DNA from: Methylacidiphilales bacterium
GTDB lineage: Bacteria; Verrucomicrobiota; Verrucomicrobiia; Methylacidiphilales; UBA1321
Reading direction: 5' to 3'
Assembly (NCBI GenBank): GCA_026225555.1
Contig: JAMFSY010000074.1
Location: forward strand, 1-64,000
Length of the DNA: 64,000 nucleotides
The translations under genes and the position numbers were made by a program. Positions 1 to 9,482 of the stretch are shown in pieces. The stretch's first letter is position 1. Each line of letters opens with the position of its first letter. The notes below the pieces were generated by a model. It worked only from the letters and a program-made list of their open reading frames with translations, searched no databases and was not told where the DNA came from.

Positions 1-1208
1 ATCGCGATCATCCCCAGGTTCAACTTTTCACCGCGCCGGGTAATGCCGGTACGGGCGCCTTGGGCACGAATTTGCCCATCGAGGGGACGGATCTCGACGG
101 CCTCGTGCGCTGGGCTTCTGCGGAAAAGCCGGACCTCACCATCGTGGGCCCGGAAGCACCGCTCTGTGCGGGAGTGGTCGATCGTTTTGCGGAGGCGGGT
201 CTGCCGATCTTCGGGCCCAACGGCGCCGCCGCCCGGTTGGAAGGTAGCAAGGTCTTCACCAAGGATTTCCTGCTCAAGTACAACATGCCCACCGCCGCCG
301 GGAGGGGATTCACCGATGCCGCGACTGCGGTGGCTTATAGTCAGACATGTTCCTATCCTTTGGTGCTCAAGGCCGACGGGCTGGCGGCGGGGAAGGGCGT
401 GATCATCGCGCAGAATCAGGCGGAAGCGACGGAAACAATCCATCGTATCATGGATGAACGGATCTTCGGCGATGCGGGCAACGCCATGGTCATCGAGGAC
501 TTCCTGCCCGGCCGGGAGATGTCGGTGCATGTGCTCACGGACGGCCTGGCGCATTTCATCCTGCCGATCGCGCAGGACCATAAGAAACTCGGAGACGGCG
601 ATTCCGGCCCCAATACCGGTGGCATGGGCGCGTACGCTCCCGCGCCCTTCGCCACGGACGCGTTGCAAAAGCAGATTGCGCGGGAAGTGGTCGAACCGGT
701 TCTCGCCTCCTTGCACAAGGAAGGCATCGATTTTCGCGGCATCCTTTATATCGGTCTCATCTGGACGGCGGCAGGCCCACAGATCCTCGAATTCAACGTG
801 CGCGGAGGCGATCCCGAAACGCAGATCCTGCTCCCCTTGCTTGAGACACCGCTGGTCGATATTTTCCATGCCGTACGGGAACAGCGTCTGGGCCAGCTCG
901 CGATCCGACTCAACGCTCTCCATGCTGTCACCATCGTGCTGGCCGCGGCGGGTTACCCCGGCACTCCGGAGACGGGCGCCCCGATCGAGGGACTCGAGCT
1001 GGAGTTGCCGGATACCTTCGTTTTCCAGGGCGGAACCAAACAGCGCGGGAAGGATGTCGTGACCAGTGGCGGCCGGGTGCTGAGTGTCACGGCCTGGGCG
1101 GGAGACCTGGCCACGGCGCGCGACCTGGCCTACCAACGCGTGGCCAAGATTCACTTTGCGGGAAGCCAATATCGGCGCGATATCGCAGCGCGATTGACGC
1201 TGGAATAA
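1..1208 (+). CDS. purD: Phosphoribosylamine-glycine ligase, 5'-truncated by window edge
   Basis: Joins phosphoribosylamine and glycine using ATP to make GAR, the second step of de novo purine synthesis, in the cytoplasm. The frame is open from base 3 and already reads the family's APGNAGT loop followed by LPIEGTDLDGLV. An apparent TTG start at 60 is therefore only internal and about 25 residues are missing. Visible family marks are IVGPEAPLCAGVVD, IFGPNGAAARLEGSK, the ATP-grasp segment LKADGLAAGKGV, GDGDSGPNTGGMGAYAP and the metal-binding EFNVRGGDPETQ. About 401 codons are present, so the gene is otherwise full length. The next gene begins 13 bases after the stop, suggesting cotranscription. 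Confidence 0.96.
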   Translation, partial: RDHPQVQLFTAPGNAGTGALGTNLPIEGTDLDGLVRWASAEKPDLTIVGPEAPLCAGVVDRFAEAGLPIFGPNGAAARLEGSKVFTKDFLLKYNMPTAAGRGFTDAATAVAYSQTCSYPLVLKADGLAAGKGVIIAQNQAEATETIHRIMDERIFGDAGNAMVIEDFLPGREMSVHVLTDGLAHFILPIAQDHKKLGDGDSGPNTGGMGAYAPAPFATDALQKQIAREVVEPVLASLHKEGIDFRGILYIGLIWTAAGPQILEFNVRGGDPETQILLPLLETPLVDIFHAVREQRLGQLAIRLNALHAVTIVLAAAGYPGTPETGAPIEGLELELPDTFVFQGGTKQRGKDVVTSGGRVLSVTAWAGDLATARDLAYQRVAKIHFAGSQYRRDIAARLTLE

Positions 1209-1221
1209 ACCGGCCCACGAC

Positions 1222-1830
1222 ATGCGCTCCGTCGGGATCATTCTTCTCGCCGCGGGCGGTTCGGTGCGGATGGGCCGCCCCAAGCAGTTGCTTCCCTTTC
1301 GCGACACGACGTTGCTGCGTCATGCCGCCACGACCGCGCTGGCGACCGGCTTTTCGCCCGTCGTCATCGTTCTCGGCGCGGAGGTCGACGCGTGCCGGGC
1401 GGCGCTCAAGGATTTGCCGGTGACCTTCGCGGGGAATGACGCGTGGGAGGAGGGGATGGGATCCTCTCTGCGTGTGGGAATGGATGCGCTGGAGAAAACG
1501 GCGCCGACGGTGGAAGCCGTCCTGGTCATGCTGCACGATCAGCCTTTTATTTCGGTTGCGTCGCTCCGGCAACTGGTCGAACTTTGGCAACCACCGGACG
1601 TTCTGATTTCCGCCGCCTTTTACGGTGGCAAAGCGGGAGTGCCCGCCGTTTTTGATTGCGGTCTTTTTCCGGAATTGAAGGCCCTGCACGGCGCGGAGGG
1701 GGCGAAGAAAATTTTGTTGCGCCATGCCTTGAATGCATCGTCCTTGGAACTGCCCGAGGCGCTGGATGACATTGATTCCCCGGAAGATTATAAGCGGCTC
1801 GCGGATGTCCCCGATGGAACCACCTCTTGA
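1222..1830 (+). CDS. MobA-like NTP transferase (MocA family)
   Basis: A 202-residue nucleotidyltransferase of the MobA/MocA type. The N-terminus carries the nucleotide-binding signature LAAGGSVRMGRPKQLLPF (residues about 8-25), and MLHDQPFIS at about 105 supplies the metal-binding acidic residue of the fold. Members transfer CMP or GMP to molybdopterin, or process sugar nucleotides in aldehyde-oxidase maturation. No molybdoenzyme gene is nearby, so the substrate cannot be assigned. It sits 13 bp after purD and 29 bp before the transhydrogenase on the same strand. Family assignment is firm; the specific function is open. Confidence 0.85.
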   Translation: MRSVGIILLAAGGSVRMGRPKQLLPFRDTTLLRHAATTALATGFSPVVIVLGAEVDACRAALKDLPVTFAGNDAWEEGMGSSLRVGMDALEKTAPTVEAVLVMLHDQPFISVASLRQLVELWQPPDVLISAAFYGGKAGVPAVFDCGLFPELKALHGAEGAKKILLRHALNASSLELPEALDDIDSPEDYKRLADVPDGTTS

Positions 1831-1859
1831 CGCAGCCCAGAAACCCCTAAGATAAAATT

Positions 1860-3287
1860 ATGACGAACGATCTGAAAACCTACGACCTGGTAATCATCGG
1901 CGGGGGGCCGGCCGGCATCACGGCAGCGACAACCGCCGCCTCTTTTGGTAAAAGCGTGGCGCTCGTGGACAGCCATCGGGAGATTGGCGGAGCGGGAATC
2001 AACACCGGCACGGTCCCGAGTAAGACCTTGCGCGAAACCGCGCTGGCCTTTTCGGGCCTGAGGTCGCGCAATCTTTATGGGGTCGATCTTTCGCTGCGCC
2101 GCGAAGTAACGGTGGCCGACTTTCTCGGCCACGAGGAAAAGGTGAAGGATGCTTTTCATTCGACCCTCGCGCAACGGCTGGGCGGCCTTAAGGTCGAGAT
2201 CTACTGGGGCGACTGTACCTTTCAAGACGCCCACACCCTGAATGTCCGTCTGTCTTCGGAAGGGCAGGAAGGCCAGCAGATCCAACTTCGCGGAGACAAG
2301 GTGCTGATTTCCACCGGCTCCTCCCCGGTTCATCCGGAACTTTTTCCCTTCGGCCAGGGCGAAATATATGATTCCGACACGATCCTGAAACTGGATCGCA
2401 TTCCCAAAACGATGGCCGTCATCGGCGCAGGCGTGATCGGCGCCGAATATGGCTGCATCTTCCGGGCCTTGGGGGCGGAGGTCTGTATCATCGACGGACG
2501 CGACGTCCTGCTTCCCTTCCTGGATAAGGAATTATCTCAGGGTTTGGTGAGCGCGTTCGAGCGCAGCGGCATCGTCTTTCGTTGGAAGGAAAAAGTGCAG
2601 AAATGCGTTCCCCAGGAATCGGGCGGCGTTCGGCTCGAGCTTTCGTCCGGGGCCGTCCTGACGGTCGATGCCGTGCTGGTGGCTGCGGGGCGGCAAAGCA
2701 ATACGGGTAATCTCGGGCTCGACAAGGCCGGCATCAAGACCGGCGAACGCGGGGTTCTCCCCGTGAACGAACATTTCCAAACGAACATCGAGAACGTCTA
2801 TGCCGCGGGGGACGTGGTCGGTTTTCCTGCTCTCGCCTCGACGAGCATGGAGCAGGGCCGTCGCGTGGCTCGTCATGCCATGGGGTTGACGGGAAGTTCC
2901 ATTTCGCCACTTTTGCCCAATGGTATTTATACGATTCCCGAGGCCAGCATGGTCGGCGACACGGAAGAGGCGCTGCAAAAGAACAACGTCGCCTATATCG
3001 TGGGCCGGGCCAAATATAAGGACAACGCCCGCGGGCGGATCATCGGTGACCAGGATGGTTTCCTGAAGTTGATTTTTCGCCAGGACGATCTGAAATTGCT
3101 CGGCGTTCACGTCATGGGCGAACTGGCGACGGAGATCGTCCACATCGGTCTCATGGCCATGATGTGCAATGCCTCGGCGAATCTTTTCGTCGATGCCTGC
3201 CTGAACACACCCACCTTAAGTCTGCTTTACAAGAACGCCACCCTGGACGCTCTTCAGAAAATTCCGCCGTCGCAGAAGAACGCCTGA
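1860..3287 (+). CDS. sthA: Si-specific NAD(P)+ transhydrogenase (soluble)
   Basis: A 475-residue flavoprotein that would exchange reducing equivalents between NADPH and NAD+ in the cytosol. The FAD Rossmann motif GGGPAGITAA is at about 14-23. The lipoamide-dehydrogenase redox disulfide is absent: the matching stretch reads GGAGINTGTVPSKTLRE, the transhydrogenase pattern. The second dinucleotide fold (VIGAGVIGAEYGCIF, about 180) and the second FAD motif (VYAAGDVVGFPALAS, about 310) are clear, followed by the dimerisation domain. The missing disulfide separates it from lipoamide or mercuric reductases. Its stop lies about 20 bp from the convergent end of the hybrid kinase. Confidence 0.92.
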   Translation: MTNDLKTYDLVIIGGGPAGITAATTAASFGKSVALVDSHREIGGAGINTGTVPSKTLRETALAFSGLRSRNLYGVDLSLRREVTVADFLGHEEKVKDAFHSTLAQRLGGLKVEIYWGDCTFQDAHTLNVRLSSEGQEGQQIQLRGDKVLISTGSSPVHPELFPFGQGEIYDSDTILKLDRIPKTMAVIGAGVIGAEYGCIFRALGAEVCIIDGRDVLLPFLDKELSQGLVSAFERSGIVFRWKEKVQKCVPQESGGVRLELSSGAVLTVDAVLVAAGRQSNTGNLGLDKAGIKTGERGVLPVNEHFQTNIENVYAAGDVVGFPALASTSMEQGRRVARHAMGLTGSSISPLLPNGIYTIPEASMVGDTEEALQKNNVAYIVGRAKYKDNARGRIIGDQDGFLKLIFRQDDLKLLGVHVMGELATEIVHIGLMAMMCNASANLFVDACLNTPTLSLLYKNATLDALQKIPPSQKNA

Positions 3288-3307
3288 TGGACGTCAATCG
3301 GAGAGCG

Positions 3308-5647
3308 TCAGGCTTCGCCGAGGATCATGCGTAGCGTCGTCAGCAGGATTCCGGCGGAGTAGGGCTTGGTCAGGAAGTGTTTCACTCCGGCTCCCGAAAC
3401 CTTCGATACACTATCATTGGAGTTGAGGCCGCTGGCCGCGACGATTTTGATCGCGGGGTTGATCCTCATTAAAACGCGGATCATCGCCGGGCCATCCATC
3501 ACGGGCATCATGATATCGGTGAGGACCACCGCAATTTCGTTCCGGTGCTGCGCATAGATGGCGACGGCTTCGGCTCCATCGGTGGCGTTCAAAACGCGGT
3601 AGCCATAGGCCTGCAACGTCTGACTGGTGATGGTAAGAATGGAGGATTCATCGTCCACAACCAGGACCGTCTCGCCATTTCCCCTGGGCAGGCTGATGAG
3701 TTCCGACAATTCCTGCCTGCCTTCGCAAGAGATCTCGGTCGCCGGCAGGTAGACACTGAAATTGGTGCCTTTGCCCAGCTCGCTATAGACATTGATATGG
3801 CCGTCGTAGCTTTTCACCACGGCCATCACCGTGGAGAGCCCGAGGCCGGTGCCCTTGCCGACTTCCTTGGTGGTGAAAAAGGGATCGAAGATTTTCTCCA
3901 GGAGTTTCTCGGGGATGCCAATGCCGGAATCGATCACCTCGATCTTGATATACCGCCCGGCTTTCGCCTGAAGATGATTCATGGCGGCGTATTGTTCGTC
4001 CAGCTCGCAATTTTCCACCGTGATGGCGAGGCTGCCTCCGTGCGGCATGGCATCGCGCGCGTTCACCGCCAGGTTCAGGAGGATTTGGTGCACCTGGGTC
4101 GGATCACCCAAAATAGTCCACGTTTCGATGGGAGCGCTGAATTGCAGCCGGATGTCCTTGGGAAAGGTATCCTTGATAATATGCTCGAGATCCTTCAGCA
4201 GGTGGGTGGGCTGGATTTCAACGCGTTCGCCTTCCTCGCCCCGGGCGAAGGAAAGCACCTGACGCACAATGGCCGCGCCCCGTTTGGCGCTGACTTCGAT
4301 GGTTTCCAGGATCTTTTTGGCCTGCGGATTTTCCGACAACGTCTTGAGGACATCGATGGACATCATGATCGGGGCGAGAATGTTGTTTAGATCATGCGCG
4401 ATTCCTCCGGCCAGGGTGCCGACGCTTTCCATGCGCTGCGCCCGCATGAACTGGGCCTCGATCTTTTTCTTTTCCGTGACGTCGGTGTTGATCGCGAGCA
4501 CCGATTTGGGCAGGCCGTCGTTGTCGCGGATGAGGGTCCAACGCGCCTCGATCGTCGTCTCGCGCCGGTCCTTGGTCAGATGGACGAGCTCACCCGACCA
4601 CTCGCCCTTGTCCACGACCATGGAGTACGCTTCCTCGGCTTTTTTGGGATTCGCATAAAGAAGCTCGTCGATTTTTCGACCGAGAACATCCTGGCGCAGC
4701 CAGTCGTACATCCGCTCCGCCCCTTTGTTCCAGAAGAGGATTTCCCCCGTGAGATCGTGCACGATGATGGCGTCCTGCGCCTTGTCCAGAAAGGCGGCCT
4801 GTTCCGCGATCTGCACCGCCGCCCGCTTGCGCTCGGTGATGTCGCGAAAGGCCCAGATTCTTCCGTAATGTTTCCCGTCATTACCCCGGACCGGCGCGGA
4901 ATAGCGGTCGTAGAACTTCCCGTTATTCAGTTCAATCTCGTCATGGCTGATCTCGTTCGGATGGGCGTAGAGATAGGCGACATTCTCCACGAATTGCAGG
5001 GGCGTTTTGAGCTGGCTGGCGACCCATTCGAGCCGTCGCCGATCATCCGGTTCCTCGGCCATCTCGAGGGGGAAATTCCACAGCTCAACCATCCGCTGGT
5101 TTTCCAGGATTTTTCTCCCGTCGTTGTCCACGATCAGGATGCCATCGAGAGCCGAGTTGACCTGGGCCTCGAAAAAAGCGGTCTTGGAGAGAAGCTCCTC
5201 GTTGCGGGCGGTCAGTTCAATGGTTCTTTCCTCTGCCAGTTTCTCCAGCCGCCTGCGCTCGGTGATGTCGCGAATGTTGCACTGAATGAGTCGCCGTTTT
5301 TCCACGAAATAGGCAACGCTGATAAACTCCGCTTCGACCCGCGTCCCGTCCTTCCTTTCCAACGAGAGATTTTCATAACGGACGCTGTCTTTGACCTGAA
5401 GCTCGGCGAAGACGGTCTTGCTGATCTCGATGCTTTTAAAGGGTCCAATTTCCCATAGCTTCCTGCCTACGAATTCGTCGGGCGAGTACCCCAGTAACGC
5501 CTGCATGAAGGGATTAGCGTCAACCACTTGGCCGGTATCCGCAGCGAGGACGAGAATGCCATCCTGGGCGGTTTCGAAGAGACGTCGGTAACGGGATTCC
5601 GAGAGGCGAAGGGCCTCTTCAATCGGAAAAGGAGCAGGAATTTTCAT
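3308..5647 (-). CDS. Hybrid histidine kinase, three PAS + HisKA + HATPase + REC
   Basis: A 779-residue sensor with no predicted membrane segment, so probably cytoplasmic. Order: PAS at about 15-135, PAS at about 160-275, PAS at about 280-395, then the HisKA box with phospho-acceptor histidine in GGIAHDLNN (about 415). The HATPase follows with N box [12 protein letters not shown]1 DSGIGIP and G2 GKGTGLGLS, and finally a receiver with phospho-acceptor Asp in [12 protein letters not shown]. It closely resembles the other two hybrid kinases here (23477 and 26261), sharing the third PAS ([10 protein letters not shown]), kinase core and receiver, so the three look like one paralogous expansion. It flanks the exopolysaccharide locus with orphan regulators; a role in controlling that locus is inferred. 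Confidence 0.93.
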   Translation of the reverse strand: MKIPAPFPIEEALRLSESRYRRLFETAQDGILVLAADTGQVVDANPFMQALLGYSPDEFVGRKLWEIGPFKSIEISKTVFAELQVKDSVRYENLSLERKDGTRVEAEFISVAYFVEKRRLIQCNIRDITERRRLEKLAEERTIELTARNEELLSKTAFFEAQVNSALDGILIVDNDGRKILENQRMVELWNFPLEMAEEPDDRRRLEWVASQLKTPLQFVENVAYLYAHPNEISHDEIELNNGKFYDRYSAPVRGNDGKHYGRIWAFRDITERKRAAVQIAEQAAFLDKAQDAIIVHDLTGEILFWNKGAERMYDWLRQDVLGRKIDELLYANPKKAEEAYSMVVDKGEWSGELVHLTKDRRETTIEARWTLIRDNDGLPKSVLAINTDVTEKKKIEAQFMRAQRMESVGTLAGGIAHDLNNILAPIMMSIDVLKTLSENPQAKKILETIEVSAKRGAAIVRQVLSFARGEEGERVEIQPTHLLKDLEHIIKDTFPKDIRLQFSAPIETWTILGDPTQVHQILLNLAVNARDAMPHGGSLAITVENCELDEQYAAMNHLQAKAGRYIKIEVIDSGIGIPEKLLEKIFDPFFTTKEVGKGTGLGLSTVMAVVKSYDGHINVYSELGKGTNFSVYLPATEISCEGRQELSELISLPRGNGETVLVVDDESSILTITSQTLQAYGYRVLNATDGAEAVAIYAQHRNEIAVVLTDIMMPVMDGPAMIRVLMRINPAIKIVAASGLNSNDSVSKVSGAGVKHFLTKPYSAGILLTTLRMILGEA

Positions 5648-5747
5648 AACACGGCCTTCCGAAAGGGATTAGAAACCCCCTTTAACGTGTTAATATAACT
5701 TAATTAATCTTTTGGTCGATTTTTTTATAGGTCCGAACGACTAGTGG

Positions 5748-6800
5748 CTAAGGTTTTAGGGCTTCGATCAGTGGCTGCCTCCACGCATCGATCGAGGAAT
5801 CGTAAGCGCCAAAGCTGGCGCAAAATTCCCAGTAGGCCCACGCCATGCCATGAGCTTCGGCGGATCGCGCGACGTAATTGGTCCATCGTTGGCGAGAATC
5901 CATATCTGCTTTTTCGTAGGTGCCGAATTCACCCAAAAGCATCGGCCGATGGTGTTCCGATCCCCAATTCCGCGCCTGATCGAAGTCACGATCGACCACC
6001 TGCCGGTCGGCTGGAGTCCCAAGCCATTCGGTACCCAGCCAATCGAGGCTGGTTTTTTCCCAGGGCGCGCCTTGATGGGTGAAAGTCATCGGGTCGTAGT
6101 AATGGACGGAGGCAACAAGAAATCGATCTTCCGTCGGGAGGACCAGAAGTGGCAGCGCACTGATTTTATTCCAGCTCGCAGGGCCGACCACGATCAGCCG
6201 TTGGGGATTCGTGGGACGAATGACTCCAAGCGCCTTGGCCAGAAGCGCATTCCACTTTTCCGCATCCAGTTGTTTGTGCGGTTCGTTGAGGAGCTCGAAG
6301 AGAACGGACGAAGGTTCGGTCCGGTAGTGTTCGGCAACTTCGCGCCAGATGCCGAGAAAGCGGTCTTCGTGTTTCTCCGGTTCCAGGTAAAGCTCGTCGT
6401 AATTCTGGAAATCGAGAATGACCTGCAGATGATGCTTTTTCGCCTCGGCAACCACCCAATCGATGCGCAGCCAGAAGGCCGGATCGATCGCATAAGGCGC
6501 CGTTATCGCGGCGTGTGCCGACCAACGAATGGGCACGCGGACGGTCGTGAATCCCGCCTGCTGAACGGCGAGGAAATAGGAATCCCGCAAGGTAACTCCC
6601 CATTGGCCTTCACGAGGAGCTTCCAGGGCATTGGCAAGGTTGATGCCATGACCTAAAAGTCTGACGGTTGCCTCGGATTCAGCCTCAGGCGAGGGTGTGG
6701 TGGTCGCCGCGAGTGTGATTCTCGCGGTGCCGATCAACCCTAGAAGCCCCAGGCGGACGAGAAGCCGGCTGCACGACCGCATGAATAACAGTCGCTTCAT
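5748..6800 (-). CDS. Secreted glycoside hydrolase family 5 (cellulase-like)
   Basis: A 350-residue protein with an N-terminal export signal (basic start, then LLVRLGLLGLIGTARITLA, cleavage near residue 30) and a GH5 (beta/alpha)8 barrel. The catalytic acid is the Glu of LFELLNEPHKQ (about 190) and the nucleophile is the Glu of MLLGEFGTYEKAD (about 290). GH5 enzymes cleave beta-1,4-glucans or mannans; the substrate cannot be told here. The start codon directly abuts the stop of the LuxR regulator upstream (6801), so the two are cotranscribed. A polysaccharide hydrolase tied to regulators beside an exopolysaccharide locus may trim or release the polymer, which is inference. Confidence 0.88.
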   Translation of the reverse strand: MKRLLFMRSCSRLLVRLGLLGLIGTARITLAATTTPSPEAESEATVRLLGHGINLANALEAPREGQWGVTLRDSYFLAVQQAGFTTVRVPIRWSAHAAITAPYAIDPAFWLRIDWVVAEAKKHHLQVILDFQNYDELYLEPEKHEDRFLGIWREVAEHYRTEPSSVLFELLNEPHKQLDAEKWNALLAKALGVIRPTNPQRLIVVGPASWNKISALPLLVLPTEDRFLVASVHYYDPMTFTHQGAPWEKTSLDWLGTEWLGTPADRQVVDRDFDQARNWGSEHHRPMLLGEFGTYEKADMDSRQRWTNYVARSAEAHGMAWAYWEFCASFGAYDSSIDAWRQPLIEALKP

Positions 6801-7562
6801 TTAGGCGCTAATAATCTTGTGCCGAATGGCGTAGCGAACGAGATCGCTGAGACGGGAGAGTCTTAACTTCCTCATAATCGTCGAGCGATGGGTTTCCACC
6901 GTTTTGACGCTAATGCCCAGTAATCCGGCGACCTCTTTATTGCTCTTTCCTTCCGCCAGCAACTGGACAGCTTCGCGTTCGCGGCTGGTCAGGCTTTGGA
7001 CCAACACGGCTTTTCGAGGAGGCGTTTTGGATGACTTTTGCTGGTGAAGCGATTGATGCGCCTCGGGGGTGAGATAAAAGCGGTGAAGGGCTGCCATCGT
7101 CACCGCCTCAACCAGATGTTTGGTCGCATGCGCCTTGAGGATCAACGCTTTTGCCCCGGCCTCGAAGGCGAGGGTGAAGATATCGGGTGAGACATCACCG
7201 GTGAGAACCACAACTTCCGTAGCCGGTAACAGCCGTCGGATCTGCTTGGTGACATCCAATCCGTTGAGGCCCGGAAGGCCCAGGTCGATGACGGCCACAT
7301 CGGGATGGGTCGATTCCGCGAGCTTCAGGGCGTCTCGGCCGTTGGCGGCCTGCGCGCAGATTTCACATCCCATTTTGAGCTTGAGAAATGTGGCCGTACC
7401 CAGGCGGAGGATCTCATGATCGTCGGCTAGCAAAATACGGAGAGCTCCAACTGTTTGAGGTGAGTTAGATATTCTGCATGGTAAGCTTCTCCATAGAAAT
7501 CGCCCAGCTATATTTGCCAGGAGACCCGGCGCCCATTTCGGGGCGCCATCTTGAGTCTTCAT
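6801..7562 (-). CDS. Two-component response regulator, LuxR/NarL type
   Basis: A receiver (DDHEILRLG; phospho-acceptor Asp in VAVIDLGLPGLNG) is followed by a NarL-type helix-turn-helix (LTSREREAVQLLAEGKSNKEVAGLL, then VKTVETHRSTIMRKL). I chose the ATG at 7562; a TTG at 7577 overlaps the previous stop and would add five residues. About 35 residues before the receiver look non-conserved. It lies between the REC-only protein (12-bp gap) and the GH5 gene (0-bp gap) in one operon. No histidine kinase is in the operon; the candidate partner is the hybrid kinase at 3308-5647. It probably activates transcription of its own operon or of the exopolysaccharide genes. Confidence 0.9.
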   Translation of the reverse strand: MKTQDGAPKWAPGLLANIAGRFLWRSLPCRISNSPQTVGALRILLADDHEILRLGTATFLKLKMGCEICAQAANGRDALKLAESTHPDVAVIDLGLPGLNGLDVTKQIRRLLPATEVVVLTGDVSPDIFTLAFEAGAKALILKAHATKHLVEAVTMAALHRFYLTPEAHQSLHQQKSSKTPPRKAVLVQSLTSREREAVQLLAEGKSNKEVAGLLGISVKTVETHRSTIMRKLRLSRLSDLVRYAIRHKIISA

Positions 7563-7573
7563 GCGCTTCAACT

Positions 7574-7984
7574 TCAATTGGCCAATTGAAGTGCCGCCTG
7601 GAGTTGGGCGGGGCTGAAGGGCTTGACGAGATAGGAGGCGGCGTTCACTTCCTGGCTGCGGCGCAGGGTCTTATCATCCCATAGGCCCGTGCTGAAAATA
7701 ATCGAGCAGGGGCAGAGCGACATCAATCTTCGTGCCGTTTCGATACCGTCCATCTCCGGCATATCGATATCGACGATGACGAGGTTGGGCAGGGTGCGGG
7801 CCGCAATCTCCAAAGCTTCGCTTCCGCTTTGGGCAACCCCGATGTCGGTATGGCCGAGGCGGCGCAGGCTTCTGACCACCATATTGGCGACCATCGGGTT
7901 GTCATCGACGACCAGAATTTTTTTAATCTGATCGTTTTTATCCTGTAGGTTTAAATCACCGGCGAGTTTTTCATTATTCTTCAT
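7574..7984 (-). CDS. Single-domain response regulator (REC only)
   Basis: A 136-residue CheY-like receiver with no output domain. Conserved points are the acidic pair in ILVVDDNPMVANM, the phospho-acceptor Asp in LVIVDIDMPEMDG and the switch Lys in YLVKPFSPAQL. It would act as a phosphate carrier or a protein-binding switch. It is the first gene of the minus-strand operon with the LuxR regulator and the GH5 enzyme, and is divergent from the exopolysaccharide cluster across a 159-bp gap. That gap contains the GTGGAAA/TTTCCAC dyad, so one regulator could serve both directions. Confidence 0.9.
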   Translation of the reverse strand: MKNNEKLAGDLNLQDKNDQIKKILVVDDNPMVANMVVRSLRRLGHTDIGVAQSGSEALEIAARTLPNLVIVDIDMPEMDGIETARRLMSLCPCSIIFSTGLWDDKTLRRSQEVNAASYLVKPFSPAQLQAALQLAN

Positions 7985-8059
7985 ATATAGAGTCCTTGGT
8001 TAGGCAGACAATGCCCCAGGACCCAAAATCTCGTGCAGTCCAAAATCCTCATTTGCCGG

Positions 8060-8086
8060 GTGGAAAGTACCTAGACAGTTTCCACA
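8060..8086. promoter_or_regulatory. Dyad GTGGAAA-N12-TTTCCAC in the divergent promoter region
   Basis: A perfect 7-bp inverted repeat (8060-8066 and 8079-8085) lies 58 bp before the first exopolysaccharide gene and 75 bp before the divergent REC gene. Its right arm belongs to the core GTTTCCACA (8078-8086), which recurs at 17380-17388 and 18656-18664 ahead of two other transcription units of the same locus. It is likely an operator or activator site for the polysaccharide regulon; the binding protein is unknown. Confidence 0.5.
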
Positions 8087-8143
8087 ATCTATTTAAACAC
8101 TTTCCAAATCCCACAAAAGTTTCGGAGTCGGCATGGTGCGTTC

Positions 8144-9358
8144 ATGACGTCGAATCAAAGAGCTGCGGAGGTTGCGCTGGCCCATCATTGGCTCGTGCAG
8201 ATGCGGGGCGGGGAAAAAGTTCTGGAGCAGTTTTGTGAACTCTTTCCTGATGCGCCCATCTATACCCTTCTTTCCCGGCGGGATAAATTAAGCGAGGAGC
8301 TTCGACGTCATTCCTTGCGAGGGTCCCTGCTGGAACGACTGCCTCAAGCGGCTCGGCACTATAAGAAGATGCTGCCTCTTTTCCCAATGGCGGTGGCGCG
8401 TCTTCGCGTTCAAGGGCTTCCCCAATTGCTCCTGACCACGGATGCATCGGTCATCAAGGGACTCAGTTATGATCCCTCGGTCCCGCACGTTTGCTATTGC
8501 CATTCGCCTCCACGTTATCTGTGGGACATGCAGGAGACTTACATGGACCATGCCTCCGGATTGAATCTGGCGGCCCGGCTTTTGTTCAAGGCCTCGGCGC
8601 CTTATGTGCGGAATTTTGATTATCAGGCGGCCCAGCGGGTCGATTACTTCATCGCGAATTCCCGCTTTGTGGCGGAGCGCATTCAAAGATCCTATGGTCG
8701 CACCGCCGAGGTCATTCATCCGCCGGTCAATGTTGGCGAATTTAAACATGATCGAAACCGTGATGATTTTTATCTCATCGTCTCGGAATTGGTCCCTTAT
8801 AAACGAATCGATCTCGCGATTGATGCCTGCAATCTTTTGGGTAAGAAGCTGGTCATCATTGGCGCGGGTTCGGAATTGGAGGCGTTGAAGGCCCGGGCGA
8901 AGCCGAACGTTACCTTCCTTGGGCGCCAACCCGCCTTCGTCCTCAAGTATCATTATGAGCATTGCCGGGCGTTTCTCATGCCGGGAATCGAGGATTTTGG
9001 AATCACTCCGCTGGAAGCTCAAGCGGCGGGCGCGCCGGTCATTGCTTACGGTGAGGGGGGCGCGCTCGAGACTGTAATCGACGGAAAGACCGGCCTCTTC
9101 TTTAAGGAACAGACCGCAGAATCTCTCGCCTATGCGCTGAAGGGGTTCGAACAAGTGAGGGATCTATTTTCGCCAGCGGAAGCCCGTCGTAACGCGGAAA
9201 AATTCTCGCCCGAAAGATTCCGAACAGAGATGAAATCCTTTCTTTGCGGAAAATTCCCTCAACTTTTTGAAGGCTATATCTGGCCAGGCGATTCCACCTT
9301 TTCAGATCCAGTTAGGCCCGGAAAAGCCAAGGTGGCGACCATGCTGGAGGCCGCATGA
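8144..9358 (+). CDS. Glycosyltransferase family 4 (WbaZ-like)
   Basis: A 404-residue GT-B enzyme. The N-terminal half contains AHHWLVQMRGGEKVLEQF and CYCHSPPRYLWD, hallmarks of the mannosyltransferase-like WbaZ group. The C-terminal nucleotide-sugar half has LVPYKRIDLAIDA and PGIEDFGITPLEAQAAGAP, the E-x7-E type motif of GT4. It would add one sugar to the lipid-linked repeat unit on the cytoplasmic face. It is the first gene of the plus-strand locus. A 124-bp gap follows before the sugar transferase start. The donor sugar cannot be deduced. Confidence 0.88.
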   Translation: MTSNQRAAEVALAHHWLVQMRGGEKVLEQFCELFPDAPIYTLLSRRDKLSEELRRHSLRGSLLERLPQAARHYKKMLPLFPMAVARLRVQGLPQLLLTTDASVIKGLSYDPSVPHVCYCHSPPRYLWDMQETYMDHASGLNLAARLLFKASAPYVRNFDYQAAQRVDYFIANSRFVAERIQRSYGRTAEVIHPPVNVGEFKHDRNRDDFYLIVSELVPYKRIDLAIDACNLLGKKLVIIGAGSELEALKARAKPNVTFLGRQPAFVLKYHYEHCRAFLMPGIEDFGITPLEAQAAGAPVIAYGEGGALETVIDGKTGLFFKEQTAESLAYALKGFEQVRDLFSPAEARRNAEKFSPERFRTEMKSFLCGKFPQLFEGYIWPGDSTFSDPVRPGKAKVATMLEAA

Positions 9359-9482
9359 TCACCGCCAAATCCAGTTACTTCTTCTACATAGTTTCCACCG
9401 TCCCTTCGGGGGCGGGCCACAGGCGAGATTACGGTGTCTCAAGAGAAGCACTCGCCTGCTTGATCCCCCATCATCAACGTTG

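Noticed and set aside
3545-5458. Long plus-strand open frames opposite the hybrid kinase (281 and 354 codons)
   Set aside because: They are mirror frames of a high-G+C coding strand; the minus strand has full kinase motifs.
9267-9482. Upstream extension of the initiating sugar transferase
   Set aside because: It lies partly inside the previous glycosyltransferase and is Pro/Arg-rich nonsense; ATG 9483 leads directly into the membrane domain.
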